Shown: piece after piece, positions 1 through 9,261 of the stretch | Numbering within the stretch: position 1 is the first letter of the stretch | Layout of the letters: each line of letters starts with the position of its first letter | Source of the DNA: CAVWXT01 sp963759115 | GTDB lineage: Bacteria > Planctomycetota > Planctomycetia > Pirellulales > Thermoguttaceae | Direction: 5' to 3' | DNA: 64,000 nt | Assembly: GCA_963759115.1 (NCBI GenBank) | Contig: CAVWXT010000006.1 | Span: 992,001 to 1,056,000 of the forward strand | The notes under the pieces: generated by a model | What the model saw: only the letters and a program-made list of their open reading frames with translations | What the model was told of the DNA's origin: nothing | The model's database searches: none | Program-made: the position numbers and the translations under genes

Positions 1-1060
1 GCTTGGTCTTCGCGCGGACCGCCTCCTTGAGTTTCCGCAGGCTCTTTTGCCGCGGCACACGCAAGTCGCCGCGGAAGCGATAGCCCAGAAAATCGAAACC
101 CTCGATGCGGGCGTCCACGATCTTGGTTTTGGTCGGATGCAGGGTCAACTCGTTTTCGTTGACCCAACGTTGCACCATCGCCAAGGCCGCTTCCGCCTCC
201 TCGCGAGTCTTGCACAAGATCACGAAGTCGTCTGCATAACGGACCAGCGCGAAACCGGCGTCGTCCAGCACGTGGTCCAGCGGGTTGAGGTAGATGTTGG
301 CCAGAAGGGGCGAGAGGACTGCTCCTTGGGGCGTGCCCGTTTCGGGCGTCCACTCCCGCAGGTTGTCCATCACGCCTTGCTCCAGGAACATCTCCACCAA
401 ACGCAACACCCGGCTGTCCGACACCTTCTCGCGCAGTCGCGTCATCAGCCGTGGCTTCGAGATCGTGTCAAAGTAACTCTTGAGGTCCGCGTCCACCACG
501 TAGACGCGACCAGCGCCGAGCAGTTCCTCGACCCGTTCCAGGGCGTGATGACACCCTCGTCCGTGTCGAAACCCGTAACTGGCTTGCGAAAACGTGGCGT
601 CGAAGATCGGTTCCAGCACGTGCAACAGCGCGGTTTGCACCACGCGGTCACGCACGGTCGGAACCCCCAACGGCCGCTGCTCCTTGCTGCCCGGTTTCGG
701 AATCCAGACTCGCCGCACGGCCTGCGGACGATACGCATTGGTCCGCAGTGCCTCGTGCAGCCTGTCCAGTTCTTTCTGGCCATTGGCCTGAAAGCCCTCG
801 ACCGATTGATGGTCCACCCCCGCTGCTCCCCGGTTGCCGATCACATGGCTGCGGGCGGCAAACAGGTTCAGCGGCGCGTACACCTTGTCGATCAGCGTGT
901 GCCATCTTCCTCCTCGCACTCCTTGTTCGAGTGTCGCCAACATGCGGTCCGTCCAGACACACGGGTTCGCCCAGTCGCGAATCGACGGAGGCTCTCCGGC
1001 GGGAGTAGCCGCGAACGGCACTGTCACCGGGGGATGATTTCTTTCCCGTGGCTCGGACAT
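1..1060 (-). CDS. ltrA: Group II intron reverse transcriptase/maturase (3' end beyond left edge)
   Basis: This is the intron-encoded protein that helps the group II intron splice and copies it into new DNA sites. Reading the minus strand from ATG at 1060 gives 353 uninterrupted codons up to the window edge. The reverse-transcriptase blocks appear in order: WIPKPGSKEQRPLGVPTVRD at about residues 125-144, DADLKSYFDTI, TPQGAVLSPLLANIYLNPLD, the catalytic YADD at residues 275-278, then GFDFLGYRFRG. The maturase X and any endonuclease domain lie off the left edge. It sits inside the intron whose 5' end is at 1554, in the usual domain IV position. A 524-codon frame on the other strand is only a shadow of it. 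Confidence 0.95.
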   Translation of the reverse strand, partial: MSEPRERNHPPVTVPFAATPAGEPPSIRDWANPCVWTDRMLATLEQGVRGGRWHTLIDKVYAPLNLFAARSHVIGNRGAAGVDHQSVEGFQANGQKELDRLHEALRTNAYRPQAVRRVWIPKPGSKEQRPLGVPTVRDRVVQTALLHVLEPIFDATFSQASYGFRHGRGCHHALERVEELLGAGRVYVVDADLKSYFDTISKPRLMTRLREKVSDSRVLRLVEMFLEQGVMDNLREWTPETGTPQGAVLSPLLANIYLNPLDHVLDDAGFALVRYADDFVILCKTREEAEAALAMVQRWVNENELTLHPTKTKIVDARIEGFDFLGYRFRGDLRVPRQKSLRKLKEAVRAKTK

Positions 1061-1554
1061 CACGCATCCATCTTCCTGCACCCCTTCGCTCCCCCGGCGT
1101 TACCCGGTTTCGTCGCTACTATGGGTGCTCTGACTCCTGGACGGCCGGTTCTTCCTATCCTTATCAGGGACAATGAACTCCGTCCTGCTTCCTTCCAGGT
1201 CTCTCTCCTTACGACGTTTGACCTTCCGACCATTCCGTCCTCAACCACCGTGTTGCCATCTCCCCATCACGGCTTTCGCACGTTACCTCAGCCGGATGGG
1301 CCGCCGCGTCTATCCCCCGGGCAGATCTGGACGGATCGGAGGGAACGCCGTCACGCGGTCGGAGGTTCGCCATTGGCTAGCAGGCTCCCCGACAGGCTTG
1401 GCCGAATCAGGTTCGTTATCCTACGGACTGGTCATTCACCTCCGGTTGCTTCCCACCCCTCCTCGCGGAGACGCGGTTACTTTCGGTTACAGGTTTGTAA
1501 CGCAAACCTGGTGGGGACTCGCACCCCACCGATCAAACGTTTTCAGAGACGCAC
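1061..1554 (-). ncRNA. 5' ribozyme part (domains I-IV) of a group II intron
   Basis: Reading the minus strand from 1554, the sequence opens with GTGCGTC, matching the group II 5' consensus GTGYG. It contains AACCGAAAGTAACCGCGTC near 1470 and the reverse-transcriptase ATG at 1060. The same landmarks recur in the same order in the intron at 27467-28252, which supports homology along most of this stretch. The 5' exon just outside ends in a perfect 9-bp hairpin (1558-1577) followed by CTA, the type of site favoured by bacterial class C introns. Domains V and VI lie beyond the window. Confidence 0.85.
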
Positions 1555-1557
1555 TAG

Positions 1558-1740
1558 CCCAGCGATTCATCGCTGGGAAAGGGGACGTCACGTTCTGCCT
1601 TCGTCCCGGAGGGACGGTTGAATTCGTAGCCATTGCATTCGGTCGTCCCTACGGGACTTGGTCGAGGAGAACGGTGCGTTTCCAGCCCCAGCAGTGAACT
1701 GCTGGGCTATTATCAAATGCCCCTACGGGGCAAGAATATC
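1558..1740. repeat. Cluster of short hairpins next to the intron 5' end
   Basis: Five small palindromes lie within about 180 bp: CCCAGCGAT/ATCGCTGGG (1558-1577), CGTCCCggaGGGACG (near 1603-1617), GTCCCtacGGGAC (near 1647-1659), CCCAGCAGT/ACTGCTGGG (1687-1706) and GCCCCtacGGGGC (near 1721-1733). There is no gene here. The arrangement looks like an intergenic repeat element; the first hairpin forms the 5' exon of the group II intron. Confidence 0.6.
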
Positions 1741-1750
1741 CTTGCCCAAA

Positions 1751-2146
1751 TCACAAGTCCCCGCCGTTGTGAAGCACTACTTCCACCACGCGAACGCCCA
1801 AACGGCCGTCCAGGGCGATGACTTCGCCCCGCGCGGCCAACCGCCCGCCCGCGTAGATATCGGCCGAGTCGCCGGCTGCCCGGTCCAGGGGAATGATCGC
1901 TCCCTTTCGCAGACCGGCCAGTTCGTCGGGGCTTAGTTGGGCCCGGCCGAGTTCGATCCGCAGCGTCACCGCCGCATCGCGAGCGGTTTCCCGGGCAGCG
2001 GCCCTCGTCGAAGCCGGGCGGCCGTGGAGCTCGTCCCACCGCAAAGACCGCGCGCGTCGCGGCGATTCGTCGACCGGCGGCAACGCGATCGAGGCCAGGG
2101 CCTGCTCCGCCTCGGTCAGCAAGTTCATCAATTGTTCGCCTGCCAT
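1751..2146 (-). CDS. fliN: Flagellar motor switch protein FliN
   Basis: FliN is a C-ring subunit of the flagellar switch that helps set rotation direction and binds the FliH-FliI export complex. The 131-residue product has a variable N-terminal half and a C-terminal SpoA domain from about residue 58 (VTLRIELGRAQLSPDELAGL, then GAIIPLDRAAGD and VRVVEVV), the standard FliN layout and length. It starts at ATG 2146, 21 bp downstream of the fliJ stop, and is the last flagellar gene visible. It is intact, unlike fliF, fliG, fliH and fliI. Confidence 0.88.
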   Translation of the reverse strand: MAGEQLMNLLTEAEQALASIALPPVDESPRRARSLRWDELHGRPASTRAAARETARDAAVTLRIELGRAQLSPDELAGLRKGAIIPLDRAAGDSADIYAGGRLAARGEVIALDGRLGVRVVEVVLHNGGDL

Positions 2147-2167
2147 CGTAACTCGCTCCTGTAAGGG

Positions 2168-2608
2168 CTATCGTGGGACCGCCTGCAACGCCGCCTCGTC
2201 GAGCCGCTTGGACTCCTGGCGGTCTTCCTCCTGGCGGTATGCTTCAAACTGGTTCTCGCGGAGTTTCTCCAGCGTCCGCACGTCGCGGTCCGCCTCCAAG
2301 AGCGCCTGGCGGCGGCGGTCGATCTCGGCGGCCAAGGCCCGTCGCTGCCGCTCGACGTTCGCTTGTTCGATTCGCAGCGCGGCGGCGCACTGATGGGCCT
2401 CGACGAGACGGGGAAGGTCCACCTCGCCCGGCCCCGCCGCCTCGCGGCACTCGTTCTGCAACCGCCGTTGTTGGGCTTCCAGCCGCGCGAGTTGGTCCTG
2501 GAGTTCCGCGTCGGCCCGTTGCGACTCGGCCAGTTGCACGCGACGCTCGTCGCGCGTGGCCTCGCGGAGCCGCAGCAGTGTCGCCAGCCGAAAGTGGAAT
2601 TGGGCCAT
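2168..2608 (-). CDS. fliJ: Flagellar export chaperone/stalk protein FliJ
   Basis: FliJ forms the stalk of the flagellar type III export ATPase and couples FliI to the export gate. The 146-residue product begins MAQFHFRLATLLRLRE, typical of FliJ, and is almost entirely heptad-rich, charged coiled coil with many Gln, Arg and Glu. Length and position directly after fliI are as expected. It is separated from fliI by a 270-bp spacer holding a 108-bp tandem duplication, unusual inside a flagellar operon. Confidence 0.85.
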   Translation of the reverse strand: MAQFHFRLATLLRLREATRDERRVQLAESQRADAELQDQLARLEAQQRRLQNECREAAGPGEVDLPRLVEAHQCAAALRIEQANVERQRRALAAEIDRRRQALLEADRDVRTLEKLRENQFEAYRQEEDRQESKRLDEAALQAVPR

Positions 2609-2660
2609 GTTTCGCTGGGCGGCCGGAGTCGCCTTTCAATACTCGTCATGGGGCCGCTCG

Positions 2661-2853
2661 GGTGCCACGGGCTGCTTGCCAGCCCGTGCAGTCCAGGCCG
2701 CGCACCGGCGGACAAGCCGCCAGTGGCACCCGAAATCGGTATCCCGTACTTGTCAATGGGACCGCTTGGGTGCCACGGGCTGCTTGCCAGCCCGTGCAGT
2801 CCAGGCCGCGCACCGGCGGACAAGCCGCCAGTGGCACCCGAAATCGGTATCCC
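2661..2853. repeat. Tandem duplication (108-bp period) between fliI and fliJ
   Basis: Two near-identical units start at 2661 and 2769, so the period is 108 bp. The second copy matches the first for about 85 bp before diverging. Each unit contains the hairpin-forming GTGCCACGGGCTGCTTGCC followed by its partial complement AGCCCGTGC. The same 19-mer occurs in reverse complement at 15318-15336, so it is part of a dispersed repeat. Confidence 0.85.
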
Positions 2854-2881
2854 GTGTCTTTCAACAGGTTGCTGAGTCGTG

Positions 2882-4205
2882 TCATGGGGCCGCGATGCGC
2901 TCGCGGTATCGCTGGTAAAGTTGGAACAATTGTTGCCGGGCGTCGGCCAGGGTGGACGGCTGTTCCACCGGCTGACGCAAGTATCGGTTCACCTCGTCCT
3001 GCATGTCGATCGCCGCATCGACGACCTTGTTGCTGCCGCGGCGATAGGCGCCGATGGAGATCAGGTCTTCGTGGTCGCGGTACGCAGCCAGCAGGTCGCG
3101 GATCGCGTACACGGCCTGGCGATGCTCGTCGTCGGTCACTTCGGGCATCAGGCGGCTGACGCTCTCCAGCACGTCGACGGCCGGGTAATGGCCGCGAGCG
3201 CTCAGCTTGCGCGACAGCCAAGTATGCCCGTCCAGCAGGCCCCGCACGGCGTCGCTGATCGGCTCGTTGGGATCGTCGGCCTCGACCAGCACGGCGTAGA
3301 AGGCGGTGATGCTGCCCTGCGGACTCCGCCCGGCCCGCTCGACCAGCTTCGGCAGCAGGGCGAAGACGGAGGGCGTGAAGCCGCGGGTGGTCGGCGGCTC
3401 GCCCGCCGCCAGGCCGATCTCGCGCTGCGCCAGGGCGAACCGCGTCAGCGAGTCCATCAGCAGCAGCACGTCCTTGCCCTGGTCGCGGAAGTATTCGGCA
3501 ATGGCGGTGGCGGTGGAGGCCGCTTGGGTCCGCACCAGGGCCGGCTCGTTGCTGGTGGCCACGACGACCACGCTCTTGGCCAGTCCGGCCGGCCCCAGGT
3601 CGCGCTCGATGAACTCGTTGACCTCGCGGCCGCGCTCGCCGATCAGGGCGATCACGATCACGTCGGCGGCCGTGTAGCGGGCCATCATTCCCAACAGCAC
3701 GCTCTTGCCCACGCCGGAGCCGGAAAAGATGCCCATCCGTTGCCCTTTGCCGCAGGTCAACAGGCCGTCGATGGCGCGAACGCCGGTGGACAGCGGCTCG
3801 TCGATCCGCGGGCGGGTGCAGGGGTCGCGGCGGGGGCCGGTCGAGCGAGGTGCGGTCGCCCAACGCCGGCTGGGGCTGGCCGTCGACGGCATTGCCTTGG
3901 GCGTCGATCACCCGGCCCAGCAATTCCGGCCCCACGCGCAGCCAGCGCGTGGTGCGCACCAGCCGGACGCGGTTGCCGCGCCGCACGCCGCTCAAATCGC
4001 TCAACGGATAGAGCACCGTCAGGTCGTCGCGGAAGCCGATCACTTCGGCCAGCAGCGGCGCGCCCGACTGCCGCTGGATTTCGGCCACGGCCCCGACCGG
4101 CGCCGGAAAACCGGCCGCCGAAACGGTCGTGCCGACCGTCCGGGCCACGCTTCCCGTCAGGGCCGTGGGCATGATGCGGTCGAGTTGTTCGACAAGGTCG
4201 GGCAT
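2882..4205 (-). CDS. fliI: Flagellum-specific ATPase FliI (one frameshift)
   Basis: FliI is the hexameric ATPase that energises flagellar type III export. The C-terminal 336 codons are continuous and show the Walker A FSGSGVGKSVLLG, Walker B DVLLLMDSLTRFA and IGERGREVNEFIE. The N-terminal part (MPDLVEQLDRIMPTALTG, LRVGPELLGRVIDAQGNAVDG) lies in a second frame starting at ATG 4205. The two join near 3830, where a run of five C on the coding strand would need to be four; total length is 3n+1. With that base removed, about 440 residues of normal FliI result. The start overlaps the end of fliH. A homopolymer sequence error is the likely cause. Confidence 0.88.
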
Positions 4206-4866
4206 GGCAGGTCGATCAACTCTTCCTCGATGCGCTGCAACTGCGACTCGAACTGCTGGTCGATCGTGCCGAAGCGGGTTTCCACGCGGCAGCCGCCGGG
4301 GCTGATCTCGGCGTCGGCCGTCACTTCCGCATCGCCCAGGGCCGACATGGCGTCGATCAGCGCCCGCACCTGGGCGCCGAGCGCCTTGTGGTCGTCCGGG
4401 TTCAGCCGCAATCGCACGCCGGGGCTGCCGGCGGCCAGTTCCAACGCCTCGCGCACCAGCGTCAGCGTGATTTCGGGCTGCCGGCGAAGCTCGTGGCGAA
4501 TGACCCGCGCGGCGATGGCGCCGGCCACGCTGCACCGCGCTGGCCTCCCAGTGCGAGAGCCACGCCTGCTTGGCCTGCTGCAGATCGGCGGCCGCCTGCC
4601 TCAAGGCCGCCAGCGCCGGCGCCACTTGCCCGGCCACCATTTGCTCCACTTCCTGCCGGGCCGCCTGTCGCCCTTCCTCGGCCGCCTGCCGGCGGATGGC
4701 GTCGGCCTCGTCCTGGGCCTCGGCCGACGATCTCCGCGGCCTCGGCCCGCACCTGGTCCAGATATTGGCCGGCCTGGGCCAGGAGGTCGTCGAAGTTGAA
4801 CGCCGCCGCGTGCGGAGCGTGGGGCGGGTCGGTGCTCGGATAATAGTGGCCATAGGCAGGCGGCAT
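4157..4866 (-). CDS. fliH: Flagellar assembly protein FliH (two frameshifts)
   Basis: FliH is the negative regulator and scaffold of FliI at the export apparatus. The protein is spread over three frames: N-terminus MPPAYGHYYPST and FDDLLAQAGQYLDQVRAEA from ATG 4866, a coiled-coil centre (QAAEEGRQAARQEVEQM), and a C-terminal third of about 120 residues beginning VAGAIAARVIRHELRRQ. Junctions fall near 4725 and 4530. Position between fliG and fliI supports the call. The start is 11 bp after the fliG stop and the 3' end overlaps fliI. Whether the breaks are real or sequencing indels cannot be told here. Confidence 0.75.
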
Positions 4867-4877
4867 GGCCGCGACAA

Positions 4878-5982
4878 TCAGGCGGCCACGTGCGATCCCT
4901 TCGCAGATTGGTGCTCGACAAGTCGTTGTGCCAACGCGGCCATCTGTGCCGCGCATCCTCGACATCGCTCAGTCGGATGGGGCCCGGGTTATCCAAGCTG
5001 CGACGCAGATTCTCGGCCTCCTCCGGCGACATCAGGCGCAGCAGCCGTCGAGCAGTGCCGGCGGCTGCCCCCAGCAACGCCGCTTGGGCCACTTCCGGCT
5101 CGGCGGCGCGAAACACCGCCAGCAGCGCGGCGTCGTCGAACTGGGCGAGGTCGTCGAACGTCAGTTGCGGGCAGCCAAGTTGCTCGGCCAGCGTCCGGAT
5201 CGTAGCGCCGCCAGGTTGTCCAGAATGCTCCCGGCAACGCGGCCATCGCAGGCCGCGAGGATTTGGGCCACGGCCTCCGGCCCGGCCGCGCTCGGCGCTC
5301 GATGGCGAACTGCTGCGACAAGCGCGCCTCCAGCGCCCGCTCGACTTCGCGAAGCGTCTCCGGGTCGGTGTTCTCCAGATCGACCAGCCGGCGGACGACT
5401 TCCACTTGCAGCGCCGGCGCGAACGCGCCAGCACGCTCGCCGGCCCGTTCCGGCGGCAAGTGGGACAGCACCAGGGCGATCGTCTGCGGGCGTTCGCTGC
5501 CGAAGCAGTTGCGCCAGATTCTGTCTCGTCGGCCTCGTGCAAGAAGCCGAACGGCTGCGTCGTCTAGTGCCGCTCCCTGAGAACCTGTCTCGCTATCGAA
5601 TGTTCCCTCATCGTAATGGGCAGTATTTCCGAACGATGGGTGCTCTGAAAGCCGCGCTGCGATGCCATCTGGCAGACCATCTTCAGCAAGGTCGCGAGCA
5701 CCGGCCGACGCGAACTGCCGGGCCTGCGGACTATCCAACTCAATGCCCGACGGACACTTGCCGGGCAGCATGGGTCCGATGCGGCGGAACTCGTCGATCA
5801 CCCGTTGCCGTTCCTGGGGGTCGATCTCGTCCAGGTCCATCACGGCCTCGCGGACGAGTTGGGCGCGCTCGGGGCCCAGTTGCTCCAGCAGCAGATCGGC
5901 CGCGTACTCGTCGAGGCTGGCCACGAGGATGGCCGCTTTGCGAATGCCCGCTTGATAGGCGTTGCCGGTTGCCGGCGATCAT
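4878..5982 (-). CDS. fliG: Flagellar motor switch protein FliG (several frameshifts)
   Basis: FliG is the rotor protein linking the MS ring to the C ring and generating torque with the stator. ATG 5982 opens MIAGNR, then a one-base shift leads into AYQAGIRKAAILVASLDEYA. The middle carries RPQTIALVLSHLPPERAGE, the typical FliG middle-domain motif. The C-terminal torque domain is in another frame (LGCPQLTFDDLAQFDDAALL, LRRSLDNPGPIRLSDVEDA). A last shift near 4960 gives QMAALAQRLVEHQSAKGSHV and the stop at 4878. At least four indels are required, one compatible with GGG read as GG. Confidence 0.85.
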
Positions 5983-5985
5983 CTT

Positions 5986-7629
5986 CTAACCCCCTTGTCC
6001 GATCCAACTACTCAGCACGTTGACGGCCATCTCGGGGTCGTCCTCGACGATCGCGGAGAGTTCCTCGCGGGGCGACGGGCCCGCGGCGTTGGCGTGGCGC
6101 CGGCGGTGCGCGAGCGGGATCGCGGCCTGTCCGTTGCCCGCCGCATCATGGTCCGAGCCGTCGTCGCCGGCCGTCGTCCGCACGTCGGCCTTCGATCGGC
6201 ACAGAGCGGACCATCGACCGCAACACCAGCAGACTCACCAGGGCCAGCCCGATCATGCTCAGCATGCGCCACGACTGTTCGGCCCAATCAGTGCGTTCTG
6301 GCCGAAGCTGGGCGCAGGCGGTTCCTGGGCGGGGTCTTGGAAGGGCGTCACGGTGACCAACGTCGGCCGCATCGCTTACGCCCTTGGTCGGCGGGAGCAG
6401 CGGGGCCACGTGCTTCTGAATCTTCGCCGTCTCGTCGGCACAGATCTGATCGAGCGCGGACGGGTCCGGCGTCTTGGCGGGCCCGTTCGGCTCGCCCGGG
6501 TTTCTCTCCTGCCAGATCTTCTTGAAGTAGCTGACGGGCACGCTCACCACGACCCTGGCAGAGACGGGCGTCGGGCCAATGCTTTCCTTCTCGATCTGCT
6601 CGCGGGCGCCGGCGAAACCATCGGGCTCCGCCCCATCGCCGTCGCCGTGGGAACCGCCCAGCAAAGCGTCCAGAACCGTGGCCGCGTTGGGGCGTTGGAC
6701 GGGGGCGGGCCCGGCCGGCTTGAATGTCCCTGTCGCGAGCCGATGCCGAACTGGTGCTTTGTTGCCGATCGCCGGCGGCATCCACGGCGCGCTTGAACTG
6801 CCTGGTGCGGATGATTCGCTCGCGGTCCAGTTCGACGCTGACTGCCACGGCGACGTTGGGGATGAAACCCAGCGCGTTGAGAATCTTGGCCTTCAGGTCT
6901 TGCTCGTACGTCCGCTTCAGGGAGATGTAGAGATTGTCGCTCGCGCCGCCGGTGTCTTCGGAATTGCCGCACCAGGTCGGGCCGTTGAGGTCGGCAACGG
7001 TGACGTTCTCCGGCTTCAGGCCGGCGATGGCCCCGGTTACCAGGCGGCGGATCGCCAAGACCTGCGCTTCGTCGAGTTGGCCGGACCCGGCGGGTTTGAC
7101 CGACGCCAAGGCGGTGATCACCTTGTCCCGGAATCCACCCGGCTTGTCGACGTCCAAGTGTACGGAAGCACTCTCGATTCCGGGCTTCTTGCAGATTTCC
7201 AGCGCCAGATCGTCTTGCTTGGCGACTCTCATGCGTTCGCGTTCGCGCTGCGAACCGATCTCCAACGAGAAACCGCCGTTGACGGCTTCGCGCTGGGCGG
7301 CGCCGAAATTCGGCGGCAGGGCCTTGGCGTCGACCAACGCCGTCATGTAGGTCGCCTCTTGGCCCCGCGGCACGCGGATCGACGTGCCCTGGAACTTGTA
7401 CTCCTTCAGATTGGCCTTGCCGAACGCGGCCTCCATAACCGGCAGTTGGCTGGCGGCCACGGGCACGCCGTGCATCAAATCCACGTCCGGCGCGGCGGCT
7501 TCGTGCGTGAGCAGATAGCCCAGGCTCACCAGCAGGACCACCGACAAGAGGCCCGCCATCCGACGCGCCGGGCGTCATCGACCGGTACAGGTCGTAGAGT
7601 TGCGAGTAGGCCCGATTGAGCAAATCCAT
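5986..7629 (-). CDS. fliF: Flagellar MS-ring protein FliF (several frameshifts)
   Basis: FliF forms the membrane ring at the flagellar base. From ATG 7629 it reads MDLLNRAYSQLYDLYRSMTP, shifts near 7570, passes a transmembrane segment (LLSVVLLVSLGYLL), then runs intact for about 270 residues through the ring-building motifs (FGKANLKEYKFQGTSIRVPR, ESASVHLDVDKPGGF). After about 6750 it hops frames at least four times. The second membrane helix is MLSMIGLALVSLLVLRSMVR. The C-terminus ELSAIVEDDPEMAVNVLSSW is the FliG-binding tail. Total length (about 547 codons) suits FliF. It ends 3 bp before the fliG start. Confidence 0.88.
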
Positions 7630-7682
7630 TTGCGGTGCCCCGACGGGGAAGATGACGAATGTCTAATCTCTAATCTCTGTCC

Positions 7683-8168
7683 TCATGCGGCGGCCTCTCG
7701 GGCGGGCGGATGAGGAATCCGCAGCGTCAAGGCGACGCCGCCGTCCGGACAGTTCGCCGCCGTCACGCTGCCGCCGTGCAATTCGGCAATGCGGCGGACC
7801 ACGGCCAGCCCCCATCCGCTCCCGCCGCGCTGGGCGGTTGGAAGCAGTTCGAAGGCCTGCTGTCGCTCCTCGTCCGAAAGGGCGGGGCCCGTGTCGGCAA
7901 TCTCCAACTCCATCGCATCGGGGCCATCGGCGGAAGTGGCCACCAGCGAGCCGCCGTTGGGCATGGCGTCGGCCGCGTTCAAGACCAGGTTCCGCACGGC
8001 CCGGCGGAGCAATTCGCGATCGGCGAACATCATTTGGCCCGAGGGGATGTCGACGACCATCTGGATGGCCCTCGCCGAAAACTGCGACTCGAAGGGTCGG
8101 CAGACTTCCTCGACCAGTTCTCGCAGGGAGAAGGCGCCCCCATATCGACAGGTTGGTTGCAGCGACAT
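7683..8168 (-). CDS. Histidine-kinase-like ATPase domain protein upstream of fliF
   Basis: The 161-residue product is a stand-alone HATPase_c domain: N box NLVLNAADAMPNGG, G1 ELEIADTGPALSDEE, G2 region GGSGWGLAVVRRIAELHGG and a final strand GGVALTLRIP. The N-terminus from ATG 8168 (MSLQPTCRYGGAFSLRELVE) resembles the linker after a kinase dimerisation helix, but no His box precedes it. It is the promoter-proximal gene of the flagellar group and most resembles the ATPase half of FleS/AtoS-type kinases, so a regulatory role is inferred. A G1 Ala-Leu replaces the more common Gly-X-Gly. No sensor or membrane segment is seen upstream. Confidence 0.7.
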   Translation of the reverse strand: MSLQPTCRYGGAFSLRELVEEVCRPFESQFSARAIQMVVDIPSGQMMFADRELLRRAVRNLVLNAADAMPNGGSLVATSADGPDAMELEIADTGPALSDEERQQAFELLPTAQRGGSGWGLAVVRRIAELHGGSVTAANCPDGGVALTLRIPHPPAREAAA

Positions 8169-8929
8169 AGGACAGGTCCTCGAAAGCCGTGGCGTAGCCG
8201 TGCGGCGCCCAAGCCGCACGATGGCCCGCGGACGGGAAACGGAAACGGGAGAAAAGCGGGCGGTTTGTACCCGAAAACGGCCGCCAATGTCAATGCACGT
8301 TTCACCCCCCGACGCTGGGGTGCGTTTCGATCATGGGCAGGCAGTAGAACGGAGTTCATTCCGTTCGTGGAGCTAGAATCCGCTCGGCTTCGTTCCGTTT
8401 GAGCGGATTGAAATCGGCTTTCTTGTTTGAGCGGATTGACATCCGCTCTACGAAGGCCGGGAAGTGTAGCTTTTTGCTGCACTCGGGCAGTTGCAAGGCT
8501 CCCGGACGGCGGCTAGCCCTTCTCTTCTGGGGGCGTTGTTGGTAGGAATGTGGCTGTTTTCTCGGGCCGCGGGAGCTGCGTCCGAAGTGGCCAAGGCTTG
8601 GCACGTCGATTGCACTGACGATGCGTGCCCGTCAAGGGCTCCTTTGATCGACGCCCGATGGCCGAAGGAAAATAGGCACGGTTCATTTCTGAACGCATTT
8701 GGGTGGCACGCCCTGAGGAACGAAGGGCGTGGCGACCCGTCGACCACGCCCTTCGTTCCTCAGGGCGTGCCACCGAGGTATGAACCATGCCGGAAAATGC
8801 ACGCGAAAGAGGCCGAAAGTCGATGAATCGTCGCACAAGAAGTCGATAAATTGCCCCATATCATTCCATACCCAGACATATCTCTTTTCATATTTTCATA
8901 CCCATAACAGTCAGAGACGAGGTGAACCC
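8169..8929. other. Gene-free stretch with direct repeats and a long hairpin
   Basis: No coding frame here looks real on either strand. Visible items are two direct copies of TTTGAGCGGATTGA (near 8397 and 8427), opposed by GAATCCGCTC near 8379, and the 31-bp hairpin at 8702-8774. The last 100 bp before 8930 is A/T-rich and may hold the promoter of the following gene. Confidence 0.5.
8702..8774. repeat. Near-perfect 31-bp inverted repeat
   Basis: The arms GGTGGCACGCCCTGAGGAAC... and ...GTTCCTCAGGGCGTGCCACC are exact complements over 31 bp around an 11-nt spacer. It has no T-run, so it is not a classical intrinsic terminator. It lies in a non-coding stretch. Confidence 0.9.
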
Positions 8930-9229
8930 ATGAGAGAAGGAACCCCCGAGCCCCTTGTGGTCGGTGCCCGCGCGATGATGAAGATCGGATCGCCGGTGCG
9001 GCAGTGGCTACGCACCCTGGGCAAGACATCGGAGACATGGCTGACGCCGGTGCGGTACGGTTTGGCATCGCAGTACGCCGCCCCGCCAAAGAATGGGCCG
9101 CAGTACGTGGAAGTGCGAATCGCCCGGATCACGCCTCCCTACGCAATCGTGTACCACCACAACGGCCGCGAGTGGGTGTCGCTGTGGGTCGACTTGAGGG
9201 AAGTGCGGCTGCACGCGGCCAGCGAGTAG
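8930..9229 (+). CDS. Small hypothetical protein, 99 aa
   Basis: I do not recognise this family. ATG 8930 is preceded by GAGACGAGGTG, a plausible ribosome-binding site. The 99-residue product is soluble and basic, with a central VRYGLASQYAAPPKNGPQYV and a compact hydrophobic/aromatic C-terminal half (ARITPPYAIVYHHNGREWVS, LWVDLREVRLH) that could form a small beta-rich fold. No signal peptide, membrane helix or metal motif is seen. It stands alone between two repeat-rich gaps. Confidence 0.55.
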   Translation: MREGTPEPLVVGARAMMKIGSPVRQWLRTLGKTSETWLTPVRYGLASQYAAPPKNGPQYVEVRIARITPPYAIVYHHNGREWVSLWVDLREVRLHAASE

Positions 9230-9261
9230 TCCACTTTCCCGGTCCGTTCGGTTCTTCACTG

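Noticed and set aside
47..1621. A 524-codon open frame on the plus strand across the left end
   Set aside because: It is antisense to the reverse transcriptase and intron and has no family-like content; the minus-strand frame shows RT motifs.
2646..4877. A 743-codon minus-strand frame spanning fliH and fliI
   Set aside because: It joins parts of two genes and a repeat only because frameshifts link frames; no single protein of that kind is expected.
4157..7629. Calling the flagellar genes pseudogenes
   Set aside because: Motifs are conserved across every shift and indels are often at homopolymers, so I kept them as genes with likely sequence errors.
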